Shown here piece after piece: positions 1 through 8,683 of a stretch of 64,000 nucleotides of DNA (positions within the stretch are counted from its first letter, which is position 1; the number at the start of each line of letters is the position of its first letter). A program made the translations under genes and the position numbers. Location of the stretch: assembly GCA_046541415.1 (NCBI GenBank), contig JBKHDI010000011.1, forward strand, positions 8,721-72,720, in the 5' to 3' direction. The DNA is from CAZOVB01 sp046541415. Its GTDB lineage: Bacteria; Planctomycetota; Phycisphaerae; SM23-33. The notes beneath the pieces were generated by a model, which was not told the DNA's origin, ran no database searches, and saw only the letters and a program-made list of their open reading frames with translations.

Positions 1-115
1 AAACGAGGATCTTCTTCCCTGCCGGGTTGATCAACCCGGCGGCGTCTGCGACGATCTGCCGGACCTGCTGGTCGGTAAGTGCATCGTCGGTCTGTCCTGT
101 ACCGATGAGTTTCAT
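1..115 (-). CDS. LarA-like (DUF2088) protein, N-terminal fragment
   Basis: Only the first 38 codons are inside the window; the gene continues past the left edge. The start ATG (113-115 read in reverse) has a good AGGAG ribosome site about 5 bases upstream. The peptide starts MKLIGTGQTDD and ends GLINPAGKKILV, a beta-strand leading into what would be the LVLIPDxTR motif of lactate-racemase-like (LarA/DUF2088) proteins. The family call rests on this short N-terminus alone, so it is tentative. The gene is divergent from the glycosyltransferase at 238. Confidence 0.45.
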   Translation of the reverse strand, partial: MKLIGTGQTDDALTDQQVRQIVADAAGLINPAGKKILV

Positions 116-237
116 CTTGGCTCCTGCTGGCGGTGGGGGCGGAGAAAAAGAGTATCTGCCGCAAAGCCGATATAGTATCTCGGCCCGGCAAGCCGATGAT
201 ATTACAACAGGAACTGTCTAAAGGAAAGAGATCCCAT

Positions 238-1986
238 ATGAACGTTGTGCACGTGACCCATGAGGCGGTAGAGAAGATCGGCGGCATCGGCGCGGTTATC
301 GCGGGCCTTGTCACGGCCGAGAAGTACATACAGACGGTCAACCGGACGATCCTGGTCGGCCCGCTGCTGAACACCGACAACCCCGGCGAGAAGCGCCTCG
401 GCGAGCACGGCAGGCTGATCTACTCCTCGCTGGACCAGAAGCAGCCGGCCGAGTGGACCGAGAAGTTCAGCCCGATCGAGCGGACGTACGATGTGGGGAT
501 CATCTACGGCACGCGGAAGATCGATGAGCCCTGCGGGGGCAATGAAGTCGAGGTCGAGGTGCTGCTGGTGGACGTCTTCCACGCCAACCAGGCGCGGCTG
601 AACCTGTTCAAGGGCGAGCTGTTCAGCAAATTCGGCGTGCCCAGCCACGACTTCCAGAACGTCTGGGAGTACGAGCAGTACGTCCGCCTGGCCGAACCGG
701 CGATGGAGGCCTTGGCGGCCATTGGCTGCGACCATGGTGAGGACGTGCTTCTGCTGAGCCACGAGTACATGGGGATGCCCACGGCGCTGAAGGCGATCCT
801 GGACGGGCGGCCGAACCTCAAGACAGTCTTCTACGCCCACGAGGTCGCGTCGGTCCGGCCGATTGTGGAAAAGGCCGAAGGCCACGACACGATGTTTTAC
901 AACGTCCTGGAGGCCGGCCAGTCCCAGGGGCAATACCTCGAGGAGATCTTCCCCACCGTGCATGCGAACTTCAAACACCCGCTGGTCAAGGCGGCGCGGT
1001 ACTGCGACCACGTTTTTGCGGTGGGCGATTTCATTGTCGATGAGCTGCGGTTCCTCGATCGCCACTTCCAGACGACGGAGATCGACCTGGTGTACAACGG
1101 CATCCCTGCCCAGTCGGTGACGCTGGAAGAGCGGCTGGCCAGCAAGCAGCGGATGGTCGATTACGCCGAGCGCCTGGTGGGCTGGCGGCCTGACTGGATA
1201 TTCTCGCACGTGGCCAGGCCCGTGCTGAGCAAAGGCATCTGGCGGGACCTCCGCGTGCTGCACGAGATGGAGGAGGGTCTGACCGAGCGGGATGAACGCG
1301 TGGTTTACTTCATGCTCGGCACGCTTGGCGGGCAGCGTCGCCCGCAGGACATCCGCCAGATGGAGCGGGTCTACGGCTGGCCCGTGGCCCACGAGCGGGG
1401 CTACCCCGATCTCTGCGGCGGGGAAGAGATCCTCGGCGACATGTTCGACGCCTTCAACGCCGAGCACGAGCGGTCGCGGGTCGTGCTGGTCAACCAGTGG
1501 GACTGGAACCGCCAGTTCTGCGGCGAACGGATGCCCGAGGAGATGACCTTCCGCGACATCCGTGCGGGAGTCGATCTGGAGTTCGGCCTGAGCGTGTACG
1601 AGCCATACGGCATCAGCCAGTTCGAGGCCTTGAGCTTCGGGGCGCTTTGTGTCGTTTCAAATGTGTGTGGATGCATGGGGTATGCCCGCAAGGCCATGGC
1701 GGCCGGCAAGGAGGAGTACGATAACGTCATCGAGGGCAATTTCCTGCATGTTGAGGAAAACCTCAATATAGATGCCTTGTTGAACCTGTCGATATCGCAG
1801 CGTGACCGGGTCGAATCGACCGAGGGTCGCCGCCTGGCCGGGCTGATTTTGCATCGCCTGGCGCGGGATGAGAAGACCATCCAGCGCCGGATCGAGACCG
1901 GCTACGAACTGGCCGGGCGGATGAGCTGGGAAGATGTGATGGAAGGCTATTTCCTGCCAAGTCTTGGCAGGGCGGCGGCACATTGA
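238..1986 (+). CDS. Glycogen/starch-synthase-like glycosyltransferase (GT-B fold)
   Basis: A 582-residue cytosolic glycosyltransferase. The start at 238 is chosen over an in-frame start at 133 because of the GGAAAGAG ribosome site and because the first GT-B strand (MNVVHVTHEAVEKIGGIG) begins there. K13-IGGIG resembles the sugar-nucleotide loop of glycogen synthases (KxGGL in GT5, KVGGI in GT3). Near residues 445-475, GLSVYEPYGISQFEALSFG is the C-terminal nucleotide-binding signature with two spaced acidic residues (E-x7-E). Length and motifs fit a GT5/GT3-like synthase using UDP- or ADP-glucose, probably in storage-glucan synthesis; donor and product cannot be read from sequence. No other glycogen gene lies nearby, so it appears monocistronic. 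A different GT-B enzyme of cell-surface glycan synthesis remains possible. Confidence 0.7.
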   Translation: MNVVHVTHEAVEKIGGIGAVIAGLVTAEKYIQTVNRTILVGPLLNTDNPGEKRLGEHGRLIYSSLDQKQPAEWTEKFSPIERTYDVGIIYGTRKIDEPCGGNEVEVEVLLVDVFHANQARLNLFKGELFSKFGVPSHDFQNVWEYEQYVRLAEPAMEALAAIGCDHGEDVLLLSHEYMGMPTALKAILDGRPNLKTVFYAHEVASVRPIVEKAEGHDTMFYNVLEAGQSQGQYLEEIFPTVHANFKHPLVKAARYCDHVFAVGDFIVDELRFLDRHFQTTEIDLVYNGIPAQSVTLEERLASKQRMVDYAERLVGWRPDWIFSHVARPVLSKGIWRDLRVLHEMEEGLTERDERVVYFMLGTLGGQRRPQDIRQMERVYGWPVAHERGYPDLCGGEEILGDMFDAFNAEHERSRVVLVNQWDWNRQFCGERMPEEMTFRDIRAGVDLEFGLSVYEPYGISQFEALSFGALCVVSNVCGCMGYARKAMAAGKEEYDNVIEGNFLHVEENLNIDALLNLSISQRDRVESTEGRRLAGLILHRLARDEKTIQRRIETGYELAGRMSWEDVMEGYFLPSLGRAAAH

Positions 1987-2140
1987 TACAGTAGTGGCTG
2001 AAATCATACCGGAGCGGTGTAGTTTTGTCCCGGCGGGTCAGGCCCGATCGGGCTGCGTCGGCCTCACCGTCAGTCCGGGCCCGGGCAGGGCGAAGACAGA
2101 CGACATCGACTGGTTTTCGTGGGAAGCAGGGAGTACCTAG

Positions 2141-2536
2141 ATGAAGTTGACAGCCGCAGCAGAGCTTGCAGTTCGTGGCATGCTGGTTCTGGCTTCCAGA
2201 CACGGCCAGGGGCCGACAACACTGGCGACAGTCTGTGCCGAGCGGGATCTGCCAAAGGAGTACCTGACCAAAATCTTCGCCTCGCTCAGTCGCGACGGGC
2301 TGATTACGCCCATCCGGGGCAAGGGGGGCGGCTACGTCCTGGCCCGCGATCCGAAAGCGATCACCTTGCTGAATATCATTGAGGCAGTCGAGGGGCCCAT
2401 CGCCCTGAATTTCTGTCAACAGGACCCTCCTCAGTGTGAGGAAGACAACTGCCCGGTCCGCCCGGTCTGGACCGATCTGCAGGAAACGATCCGCGAAAAA
2501 CTCGACGAAAAATCTTTGTCGGATTACCTCTCCTGA
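2141..2536 (+). CDS. Rrf2-family transcriptional regulator, IscR-like cysteine triad
   Basis: A 131-residue winged-helix regulator of the Rrf2 family. It begins MKLTAAAELAVRGMLVLA, has the recognition region LPKEYLTKIFASLSRDGLI and the wing RGKGGGYVLAR. The C-terminal half carries C92, C99 and C104 (FCQQDPPQC, then EEDNC), close in number and position to the [2Fe-2S] ligands of E. coli IscR (C92, C98, C104). By family knowledge it should sense Fe-S status, redox or nitric oxide and bind DNA as a dimer. No suf/isc gene is adjacent, so its targets are unknown. Upstream DNA (1987-2140) is short; downstream is a long non-coding gap. Confidence 0.85.
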   Translation: MKLTAAAELAVRGMLVLASRHGQGPTTLATVCAERDLPKEYLTKIFASLSRDGLITPIRGKGGGYVLARDPKAITLLNIIEAVEGPIALNFCQQDPPQCEEDNCPVRPVWTDLQETIREKLDEKSLSDYLS

Positions 2537-3263
2537 AGGCTCGCTCCAACCCGTGAGGGGGCAAGCAGTACCTCGCAAAAACAGGAATACTATCCCTGAC
2601 TCCGCGCAGAGTCGCTCGCAATTCTCCGAATAAAAATAAACTTCTACTTGGGTCGAAGTCCTTTCTTTCCGATCAACATATACGTAGGTTTTCGTAATGG
2701 TTGGGTGCTGCGCGGGTATTCTGCTCAAGTGGATCTGCACTCGAACCGACAGAGTCAAAGACCGAAGAGACAGCGGTCCCGGCGGTACGCCGCCGGATGC
2801 ATTTGACAACGCGGTTCCGCAGCGGATCTGTAAAGCAGACGCAACGCCAGATGTCGCCATTACAGAACGGATCCAGCTATTGCGGCGGGACGCAGGACGA
2901 GCTCGGCCTCTGTAGCCCATTGGCGTGGGTGTCTGTGAGCCGGGCAGAGCATGCGTTCCGCCGTCTCTTTGGGCCAACCTGAATCTACAGGGCGGACATC
3001 GGCGCGGTTTTCGTGCCGTAAATGAATATCGGGTTACTGTTTCACAGACAAAACGCCAAACGGGGATCCTCGGATCCCCGTAGAATCACAGGGACAGTAG
3101 CCCCGGAATCAAAGGCCGGAGCTCGACCATCCGTTGAGCCGCTTGCGACTTTCCTGTCGCAGTTCTTCCGGACGATTTCGGGGGTCTGTCTGGCCAGTTC
3201 GGCCGGCGAAACAGTTTCCTGGCAGCAGCATCCCCTGCGCGCCGAGCGGGGAAAGGAGATGCC
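2537..3263. other. Long gap without a convincing gene
   Basis: About 730 bases between the Rrf2 regulator and the signalling cluster. Short ORFs here (for example 2697-2915 and 3022-3297) lack ribosome sites and recognisable protein character. The stretch 2620-2700 is AT-richer than its surroundings and may hold a promoter, but I cannot place convincing -35/-10 boxes. A perfect inverted repeat lies at 3061-3080. I saw no tRNA or known riboswitch. Confidence 0.5.
3061..3080. repeat. Perfect 9-bp inverted repeat
   Basis: Two 9-base arms (CGGGGATCC and GGATCCCCG) separated by two bases form a near-continuous palindrome. There is no T tract after it on either strand, so it is not a classical terminator. 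It lies about 180 bases upstream of the signalling cluster and could be an operator or a transcript hairpin; no function is assigned. Confidence 0.5.
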
Positions 3264-3737
3264 ATGTCGTCACAGAAACTGCAGCCGGACCAACTGACCG
3301 CGGGGGACCTGCTTCGCCTGGCCAACCAGACCAGCGCAAGCTTGACCTGGCAGGCCGAGAGACTCCAGGACTCCATCGGCCGGATCAGGAAAAGCATCGG
3401 GCGGGGCCAATCGGTTCCCGAAGCGATGCTCATGGGGGCCTGCGAGGCCCTCGGCCGGGAGGTAGAGCTCTGGCGGAGCATGGCACGAAGAATCCAGGAG
3501 CTTTCCCGACCTCTGCAGAAAGGCCATGATCCCGGAAGCCCGGACCTGCGGAGAGCTTCGGAACGATTACTCGCCTTCTGCCAGTCCGGCCGCGAGCAGA
3601 TCCTCTCTCAAGTCCAGACCGCCCTGCGGTTGCGCGACGTGTTCCGTCAGTTTCGGGCCACTGACTGCCTCTGGGAATCTCAACCCACCCATTCGCTTTC
3701 TTACCCTGATTCGCTTACTCATCACCATCACCTTTGA
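3264..3737 (+). CDS. Small helical protein upstream of chemoreceptor
   Basis: A 157-residue protein of unknown function. The ATG at 3264 has a strong GGAAAGGAG ribosome site. The sequence is Gln/Leu/Arg-rich and predicted mostly helical (for example LANQTSASLTWQAERLQDS and LLAFCQSGREQILSQVQ), without signal peptide or membrane segment. The tail is unusual, ending Leu-Thr-(His)4-Leu. Its stop is only 11 bases before the chemoreceptor start at 3749, so the two are almost certainly co-transcribed. A role as a soluble partner of the receptor or kinase is only suggested by position. Confidence 0.6.
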   Translation: MSSQKLQPDQLTAGDLLRLANQTSASLTWQAERLQDSIGRIRKSIGRGQSVPEAMLMGACEALGREVELWRSMARRIQELSRPLQKGHDPGSPDLRRASERLLAFCQSGREQILSQVQTALRLRDVFRQFRATDCLWESQPTHSLSYPDSLTHHHHL

Positions 3738-3748
3738 AAGGGCACACG

Positions 3749-5725
3749 ATGACATTCAAGAACATGACCATCGGAAAACGAATCAATGCAGGATTTGCTG
3801 CAGTGTTGCTCCTGCTGGCTTTGATGGCCGGCCTGGGCCTGCACTCCATCCGGTCGCTGTCCAACGAGACCAGCGACGCCTTGGGGACCAACGAACTGGC
3901 CCAGAACCTGATGCTTCGGGAAGTGGACCACCTGAACTGGGCCGCTCGGGTCTCGGAGCTGCTGACCAACGACCAGGTCACCTCGCTGGACATTCAGACA
4001 GACCCGCACAAGTGCGCGCTGGGCAAATGGCTGGATTCGCAAGAGCGGCAACAGGCCTGCCAGGACATTCCGGAACTGCAAAGGATCCTGTCTGAGATCG
4101 AAGCCCCGCACGCGCGGCTTCACGGAACGGCCGTGCAGATCCAGGCCCACTTCCAGCAGGCCGACAGCAAGCTCAACGAGTTCCTGCAAGCCCGCAAGGT
4201 TGACCACCTGATGTGGATGGAACAGGTAGGCCACGGGCTGCTGGACCCGAAGACGACCCGGATTGATGTACAGGCCGATCCTCGCCTGTGCTCACTGGGC
4301 GTCTGGCTGGAAGATCCCCGGACGGTCGAACTGGCAGGTCAGCACGCCGAATTGCAGAAGCTTCTGACTGCGATGGTCGCACCGCATGAACGGCTTCACC
4401 GCAGCATCGAACAGATCAACAAGTCCCTTGCTGCCGGCGAGGCCCAGCAGGCCCGCGACCTGTTCAACAAGCAGGTCAGGCCGGATGCCGAAGCCGTTCT
4501 TGCCCAGATCGACCGGGTCATCGAGTGGAATCGCCGGCGGACCGAGGGCATGGAAAAGGCCAATCACATCTTCGTTCACCATACCCAGCCGGAACTGGAG
4601 AGCTGTCGGAAGCTGCTGGGCGAGGCCGAGCATGTCGTCTCCGGCCGGGTCAAGAAGATCAACGAAGGCATACAGGCTTCCGCCGGCCGGACCCAGACGC
4701 TGGTACTGGGGATCTCGGTCGTCGCAGTCTGTCTGGGAATCGCCCTGGCATACTTGATCGGGCGCAGCGTCGTCAGGGGCCTCAAGCAGGTCATCGAGGC
4801 CCTTTCCGGCGGGGCCGAGCAGACGGCCTCGGCCTCCGAGCAGGTTTCCAGTGCCTCGCAGTCTCTTGCAGAAGGGGCCTCGGAGCAGGCAGCCGGCCTG
4901 GAGGAGACGACCTCCAGCGTCGAGGAGATGGCTTCGATGGTCCGCCGTAATGCCGAAAGCGCCTCCCAGGCCCGCAGCATGGCGGACAAAGCCACACGGC
5001 AGACCGAGACGGGCATGGAATCGATGCGGAAAATGAACACCGCCATCGAGCAGATCAAGAACTCCTCGGACCAGACCGCCCGGATCGTCAAAACCATCGA
5101 CGAGATCGCCTTTCAGACGAATCTGCTGGCACTGAACGCCGCCGTCGAGGCCGCCCGGGCAGGCGAGGCAGGCAAAGGCTTTGCCGTCGTCGCAGAAGAG
5201 GTCCGCAATCTGGCCCAGCGCTCGGCCGAGGCAGCGAAGAATACGGCCGTCATGATCGAAGAGGCCGTCTGCAACAGCGACAACGGCGTGCAGATCAGCC
5301 AGCAGGTCGAGGAAAGCCTCGCCCAGATCGCACAGGCCAATGGGGATCTCAATGGCCTGATCGGCGAGATCGCCGCGGCCAGCGAAGAACAGGCTCGCGG
5401 GGCAGATCAGATCAGCAAGGCCATCACGCAGATGGACTCTGTAACGCAACGAAACGCGGCAACGGCGGAGGAATCGGCCTCTGCCGCAGAGGAACTGTCA
5501 AACCAGGCGGTCGAGATGAACGCCATGGTCCGGACCCTTTCCCGGATGGTCGGGCGGGTCGGCAGCAGCGAACGACAGCACGGCTCGGGCGTAACAGCGG
5601 AACTCGAATGCTCGCCACGGGCCACAGGCAGGGCTGCCACGGTGCGGCCTGGGACCAGCAACTTCCCCGGCGAGTTCCGTCTTGACCCGGAAGAATCCCG
5701 GAAGGGGGGGATATCGTCGTTCTGA
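3749..5725 (+). CDS. Methyl-accepting chemotaxis protein with two tandem CZB-like zinc-binding units
   Basis: A 658-residue transmembrane chemoreceptor; ATG 3749 is preferred over the in-frame TTG at 3734. TM1 covers about residues 15-35 and TM2 about 305-330 (LVLGISVVAVCLGIALAYLI). Between them two repeats show the CZB (chemoreceptor zinc-binding) signature: H61 (DHLNW), C89 (CALGKWL), H121/H125 (PHARLH), then H153 (DHLMW), C181 (CSLGVWL), H213/H217 (PHERLH). Spacing is identical in the two (28, 32, 4; period 92). After TM2 there is little or no recognisable HAMP, then a long coiled-coil signalling domain with the conserved tip (FQTNLLALNAAVEAARAGE) near 452-492. It should report to CheA/CheW, neither of which is in the window. 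By family knowledge CZB domains bind Zn(II); here they would face the periplasm. Confidence 0.9.
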   Translation: MTFKNMTIGKRINAGFAAVLLLLALMAGLGLHSIRSLSNETSDALGTNELAQNLMLREVDHLNWAARVSELLTNDQVTSLDIQTDPHKCALGKWLDSQERQQACQDIPELQRILSEIEAPHARLHGTAVQIQAHFQQADSKLNEFLQARKVDHLMWMEQVGHGLLDPKTTRIDVQADPRLCSLGVWLEDPRTVELAGQHAELQKLLTAMVAPHERLHRSIEQINKSLAAGEAQQARDLFNKQVRPDAEAVLAQIDRVIEWNRRRTEGMEKANHIFVHHTQPELESCRKLLGEAEHVVSGRVKKINEGIQASAGRTQTLVLGISVVAVCLGIALAYLIGRSVVRGLKQVIEALSGGAEQTASASEQVSSASQSLAEGASEQAAGLEETTSSVEEMASMVRRNAESASQARSMADKATRQTETGMESMRKMNTAIEQIKNSSDQTARIVKTIDEIAFQTNLLALNAAVEAARAGEAGKGFAVVAEEVRNLAQRSAEAAKNTAVMIEEAVCNSDNGVQISQQVEESLAQIAQANGDLNGLIGEIAAASEEQARGADQISKAITQMDSVTQRNAATAEESASAAEELSNQAVEMNAMVRTLSRMVGRVGSSERQHGSGVTAELECSPRATGRAATVRPGTSNFPGEFRLDPEESRKGGISSF

Positions 5726-5747
5726 CGGCCTGATGGGGCACGCAGAT

Positions 5748-5810
5748 CCAGGCGTCCGGGCAGAGACGCCTGGTCCGACAGGGTCCTCGATCTCGCATCG
5801 AGGGCCCTGT
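5748..5810 (+). terminator. Tandem hairpins after the chemoreceptor
   Basis: Two strong inverted repeats follow the stop codon: 5748-5773 (9-bp stem, CCAGGCGTC/GACGCCTGG) and 5778-5810 (14-bp stem with one wobble pair). The second is followed by a mildly T-rich stretch rather than a true U tract, so termination may be partial, and some readthrough into the kinase gene at 5914 is possible. Confidence 0.55.
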
Positions 5811-5913
5811 TGCGTATTCATCCTCAGAGAAGGGGCAAAAGGATGGAATCAAAAACGCCAATTCTGGCCAAATCGGCAAACTCGCCAATCTTGTCTCCAG
5901 GCCGTTCCGATAG

Positions 5914-7836
5914 GTGGATGTTGACCGGCTGCGCAGCCGGCGCTATCCCATTCTGCAATCGGCGACCAACGTGACGCGAGTATCGATCCGATCCAAGATC
6001 ATCGTGGGCATGTCCGGTGTGGTTCTTGCCACCCTCGGGGTGCTGTGCATCGTCTGGCTGCACGTCCAGCGTCTGCAGAGCGACGCTGGCGCGATCCTGA
6101 AGCAGAAGGAATTGCTCGTCTCGGCCGTCGGCAGCATTCAGGGACAGGTTGCCCAAGCGGTCGGAGCGACGATGGAAGGGGTCCTGGCCAGCGATCCTGC
6201 CGCCCGGGGCCGGGCCGACGAGATCTGGCAGAGGCTGGACCTGCGGTTGGAGCAGACCCGAAGGCTGGCCAATGGCGGGCCCGCCGAGGAGCAGCTGGCC
6301 CTGGTGCGGGATTCTCTGAAGCTGGTCCGGGCCCATGGCCAGAGCCTGCTCGAGCTGACGGTCCAACGCGACGATCTCTGCAACCGCTTCGACCTGAGCT
6401 ACAGCAGCCTGCACAACGACCTGCACGGAAGGTTGGAGCAACTGGGCCGCCACGGCCGGGACGCCGGCCCCACCGCCCGTCTGGAATCGGCCGTGGAAAC
6501 GTACGCCGTCGCGATCAAGTCGCTGATGATCGGCCCTTCCGGTTCGTCACAGCGACAGCGGGTCCCGGATCTGCCCGAGCGGCTGAAGCAGCTGAATCCC
6601 GACGACCGCGGGTCCTGGCCCCCGGAGCTGCTGGATCGTGCCGAAGAGCTTGGCGCCCTGGGTAATCAGCTGCTGGCAGTCGACACGCAGCGCGACCGGA
6701 TGTTGCGGAACTTCTCCAGCGGCAGCCTGGCCCTGGACCGCCGGATCGAGCAGATCCTCGTGCCGACCATCCAGGGCCGGGCCGCTCGAATCGCTGCCTT
6801 GGCCGCCAAGTACGGCCGCGAGGAGATCCTCGCCATCCTCGCCATCGGTACCTGCCTGGTCTTGCTGACCGGGCTGGTGAGCCTGCACATCACCCGGCGG
6901 ATGTCCCGGGGGACCGAAGTTCTGACCGACGGGGCCCGCCGCCTGGCAGAAGGCGATTTCACTTGGCGCGTCCAGATGACCGGCGAGGACGAGTTCGCCC
7001 AGCAGGCCCAGCGGTTCAACGAAATGGCCGAGCGTCTGGCCCTTCGCGAAGATCAGTCCCGGCAGATCCGCCTGCAACTGGGTCGAGAGGTGACGCTTCG
7101 GACCCGTCAGATCGACGAACATCGCCAGAAGCTCCAGAGCATGGCCCTGCAGCTTTCGGTCGCGGAGGACGCTTCCCGGCGCAAGATCGCATCAGACCTG
7201 CACGACCAAGTCAGCCAGACTCTCGTCGCGGCGATGACACGCCTGGACATGACGTTGCACGACGTTCCGGCGCAGCACCGGGCCCAGTTGGAAGCGGTCT
7301 ACGCCATGATCGACCAGGTCCTCGGCGATGTGCGGAGCCTGACGTTCCAGCTCTGCCCGCCGATGCTCCACGACCTGGGCCTGGCCGCCGGTCTTCGCTG
7401 GCTGGCCGACCAGTACGATGGTCAGGACGACCTGGAGGTGCGATTCAGCCAGAGCGGACCGGAGCCGACACTCTCCGACCAGCAACGCAGCGACCTGTTC
7501 CGCTGCTGTCGCGAGCTGTTGATCAACGTCGCCAAACACGCCGGGGCTTCAGAGGTCTGCATGGAACTGTCCGGACGGGCCGATCGAGTGGAAATCTGCG
7601 TACGGGACAACGGCGTGGGCTTCGCCGAGCAGTCCATCGCCGCCAGTCCGGCAGTCGGAGGCTTCGGGCTTCGCGACATCCGACAACGAATAGAAATGCA
7701 GGGTGGGTCGGTATCGATCCAATCCTGCCGGGGCAACGGGGCACGGGTGAATCTCTGGATCCCGCTGGGTCAAGGGCAATGGGCCGGCGACAACCGCAAG
7801 GAGTTTGGACATGCCTATTCAGGTTCTGCTGGCTGA
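5914..7836 (+). CDS. NarX/DegS-type membrane sensor histidine kinase
   Basis: A 640-residue sensor kinase. The reading frame starts with GTG at 5914; GTG at 5971 is an alternative, and neither has a strong ribosome site. Order: TM1 about 25-48, periplasmic helical sensor of some 250 residues with no recognised family, TM2 about 305-330, HAMP (EGDFTWRVQMTGEDEFAQQA), HisKA_3 dimerisation/phosphoacceptor with H430 in DLHDQVSQTL, and an HATPase_c domain with LINVAKHAGA (N box), DNGVGF near 565 and GGFGLRDI (G2 box). The HisKA_3 type pairs with NarL-class regulators, and the regulator gene overlaps its 3' end by 26 bases (start at 7811), showing translational coupling. The signal is unknown. Confidence 0.9.
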   Translation: MDVDRLRSRRYPILQSATNVTRVSIRSKIIVGMSGVVLATLGVLCIVWLHVQRLQSDAGAILKQKELLVSAVGSIQGQVAQAVGATMEGVLASDPAARGRADEIWQRLDLRLEQTRRLANGGPAEEQLALVRDSLKLVRAHGQSLLELTVQRDDLCNRFDLSYSSLHNDLHGRLEQLGRHGRDAGPTARLESAVETYAVAIKSLMIGPSGSSQRQRVPDLPERLKQLNPDDRGSWPPELLDRAEELGALGNQLLAVDTQRDRMLRNFSSGSLALDRRIEQILVPTIQGRAARIAALAAKYGREEILAILAIGTCLVLLTGLVSLHITRRMSRGTEVLTDGARRLAEGDFTWRVQMTGEDEFAQQAQRFNEMAERLALREDQSRQIRLQLGREVTLRTRQIDEHRQKLQSMALQLSVAEDASRRKIASDLHDQVSQTLVAAMTRLDMTLHDVPAQHRAQLEAVYAMIDQVLGDVRSLTFQLCPPMLHDLGLAAGLRWLADQYDGQDDLEVRFSQSGPEPTLSDQQRSDLFRCCRELLINVAKHAGASEVCMELSGRADRVEICVRDNGVGFAEQSIAASPAVGGFGLRDIRQRIEMQGGSVSIQSCRGNGARVNLWIPLGQGQWAGDNRKEFGHAYSGSAG

Positions 7837-8467
7837 TGACCACCGGATGTGTCGCGACGGGTTCGCCGCCCTGATCGCCCAACAGGGGGATATGAACGTT
7901 GTGGCCGAGGCCAGCAACGGGCTGGAGGCGCTGGAGATGGTAGGCCACGCCCGTCCTGACATCGTCATCATGGACGTTGCCATGCCGGAGATGAACGGCA
8001 TAGAGGCGGCTGAGAGAATCGCCCTGGAGCACCCGGGCATCCGCCTGATCGCCCTGTCGATGCACGCCGATCGCCAGTACGTCGCGCGGATGCTCGAAGC
8101 CGGGGCACGGGGGTACCTGCTCAAGAACAGCGCCTCACGCGAGTTGATCGAGGCGATCCGCGCGGTCTCCGCGGGCAGGACGTATATCACCCAGTCGCTG
8201 ATGAAGGTGGTCGTCGATGCCTGCGTCCAAGGCCGGTTCGAGGGTCGCCACGGCGAGGACGCACCCGGCCTCAGCGCCCGGGAAGAGCAGATCCTTCGCC
8301 TCGTCACCGAGGGACTTTCCAGCCGCGACATCGCCTCCCGTCTGGAGATTTCTATCCGGACCGTCGACGCCCATCGCCAGCGGGTAATGCAGAAGCTGGG
8401 GATCGAGTCGATTGCCGGGCTGACCAAATACGCCATCCGTCAGGGCCTGACCACGCTTCAGATGTAG
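7811..8467 (+). CDS. NarL/FixJ-family response regulator
   Basis: A 218-residue regulator with an N-terminal receiver domain (acidic pair D9/D10, phosphoacceptor D55 in DIVIMDVAMP, conserved Lys in GYLLKNSASREL) and a C-terminal LuxR-type HTH (LSAREEQILRLVTEGLSSRD then SIRTVDAHRQRVMQKLGI). ATG 7811 has an AAGGAG site at 7798-7803 and lies inside the end of the kinase gene, so the two form a cognate pair. It should bind DNA as a phosphorylated dimer. The chemoreceptors on both sides are candidate targets by position only. Confidence 0.93.
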   Translation: MPIQVLLADDHRMCRDGFAALIAQQGDMNVVAEASNGLEALEMVGHARPDIVIMDVAMPEMNGIEAAERIALEHPGIRLIALSMHADRQYVARMLEAGARGYLLKNSASRELIEAIRAVSAGRTYITQSLMKVVVDACVQGRFEGRHGEDAPGLSAREEQILRLVTEGLSSRDIASRLEISIRTVDAHRQRVMQKLGIESIAGLTKYAIRQGLTTLQM

Positions 8468-8683
8468 GCCATCAGGAAAATTACGTATGCTAATCCCGCA
8501 TATGTTAAATGAGGGAAAACTGTTCCTTATCAGGATTCCCGGAATACCGATAACGACACTGGGCCGGGCCCGGGCTTTGGCCGCGGAAGCAGCAATCCCA
8601 GGCCTGTAGAGGGGTCTTCGCGAACTACGCGAGGCTGGTACGTAAGGCAGAGAATCGAAGTCTCACCAGGAAAGGGTAGCTGA

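Noticed and set aside
133..237. Extension of the glycosyltransferase to an upstream start at 133
   Set aside because: The extra 35 residues have no family character, and the ATG at 238 has the better ribosome site and begins the first beta-strand.
202..1467. 421-residue minus-strand ORF opposite the glycosyltransferase
   Set aside because: It is antisense to a clearly conserved protein, rich in Val/Leu/His/Asp typical of reverse-frame reading of GC-rich genes, and has no ribosome site. Similar antisense ORFs at 4292-5449, 9734-11041, 11097-12776, 28407-29948, 31986-33839 and 49504-51318 were dropped for the same reason.
2735..2770. TTCGA motif resembling a tRNA T-loop on the minus strand
   Set aside because: The flanking bases do not form the five-base-pair T-stem, and no acceptor or anticodon arm can be built around it.
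8546..8553. ACCGATAA box resembling the -10 element of a sigma28 (flagellar) promoter before the second chemoreceptor
   Set aside because: No TAAAGTTT-like -35 element is found at the required distance, so the match is too weak to call.
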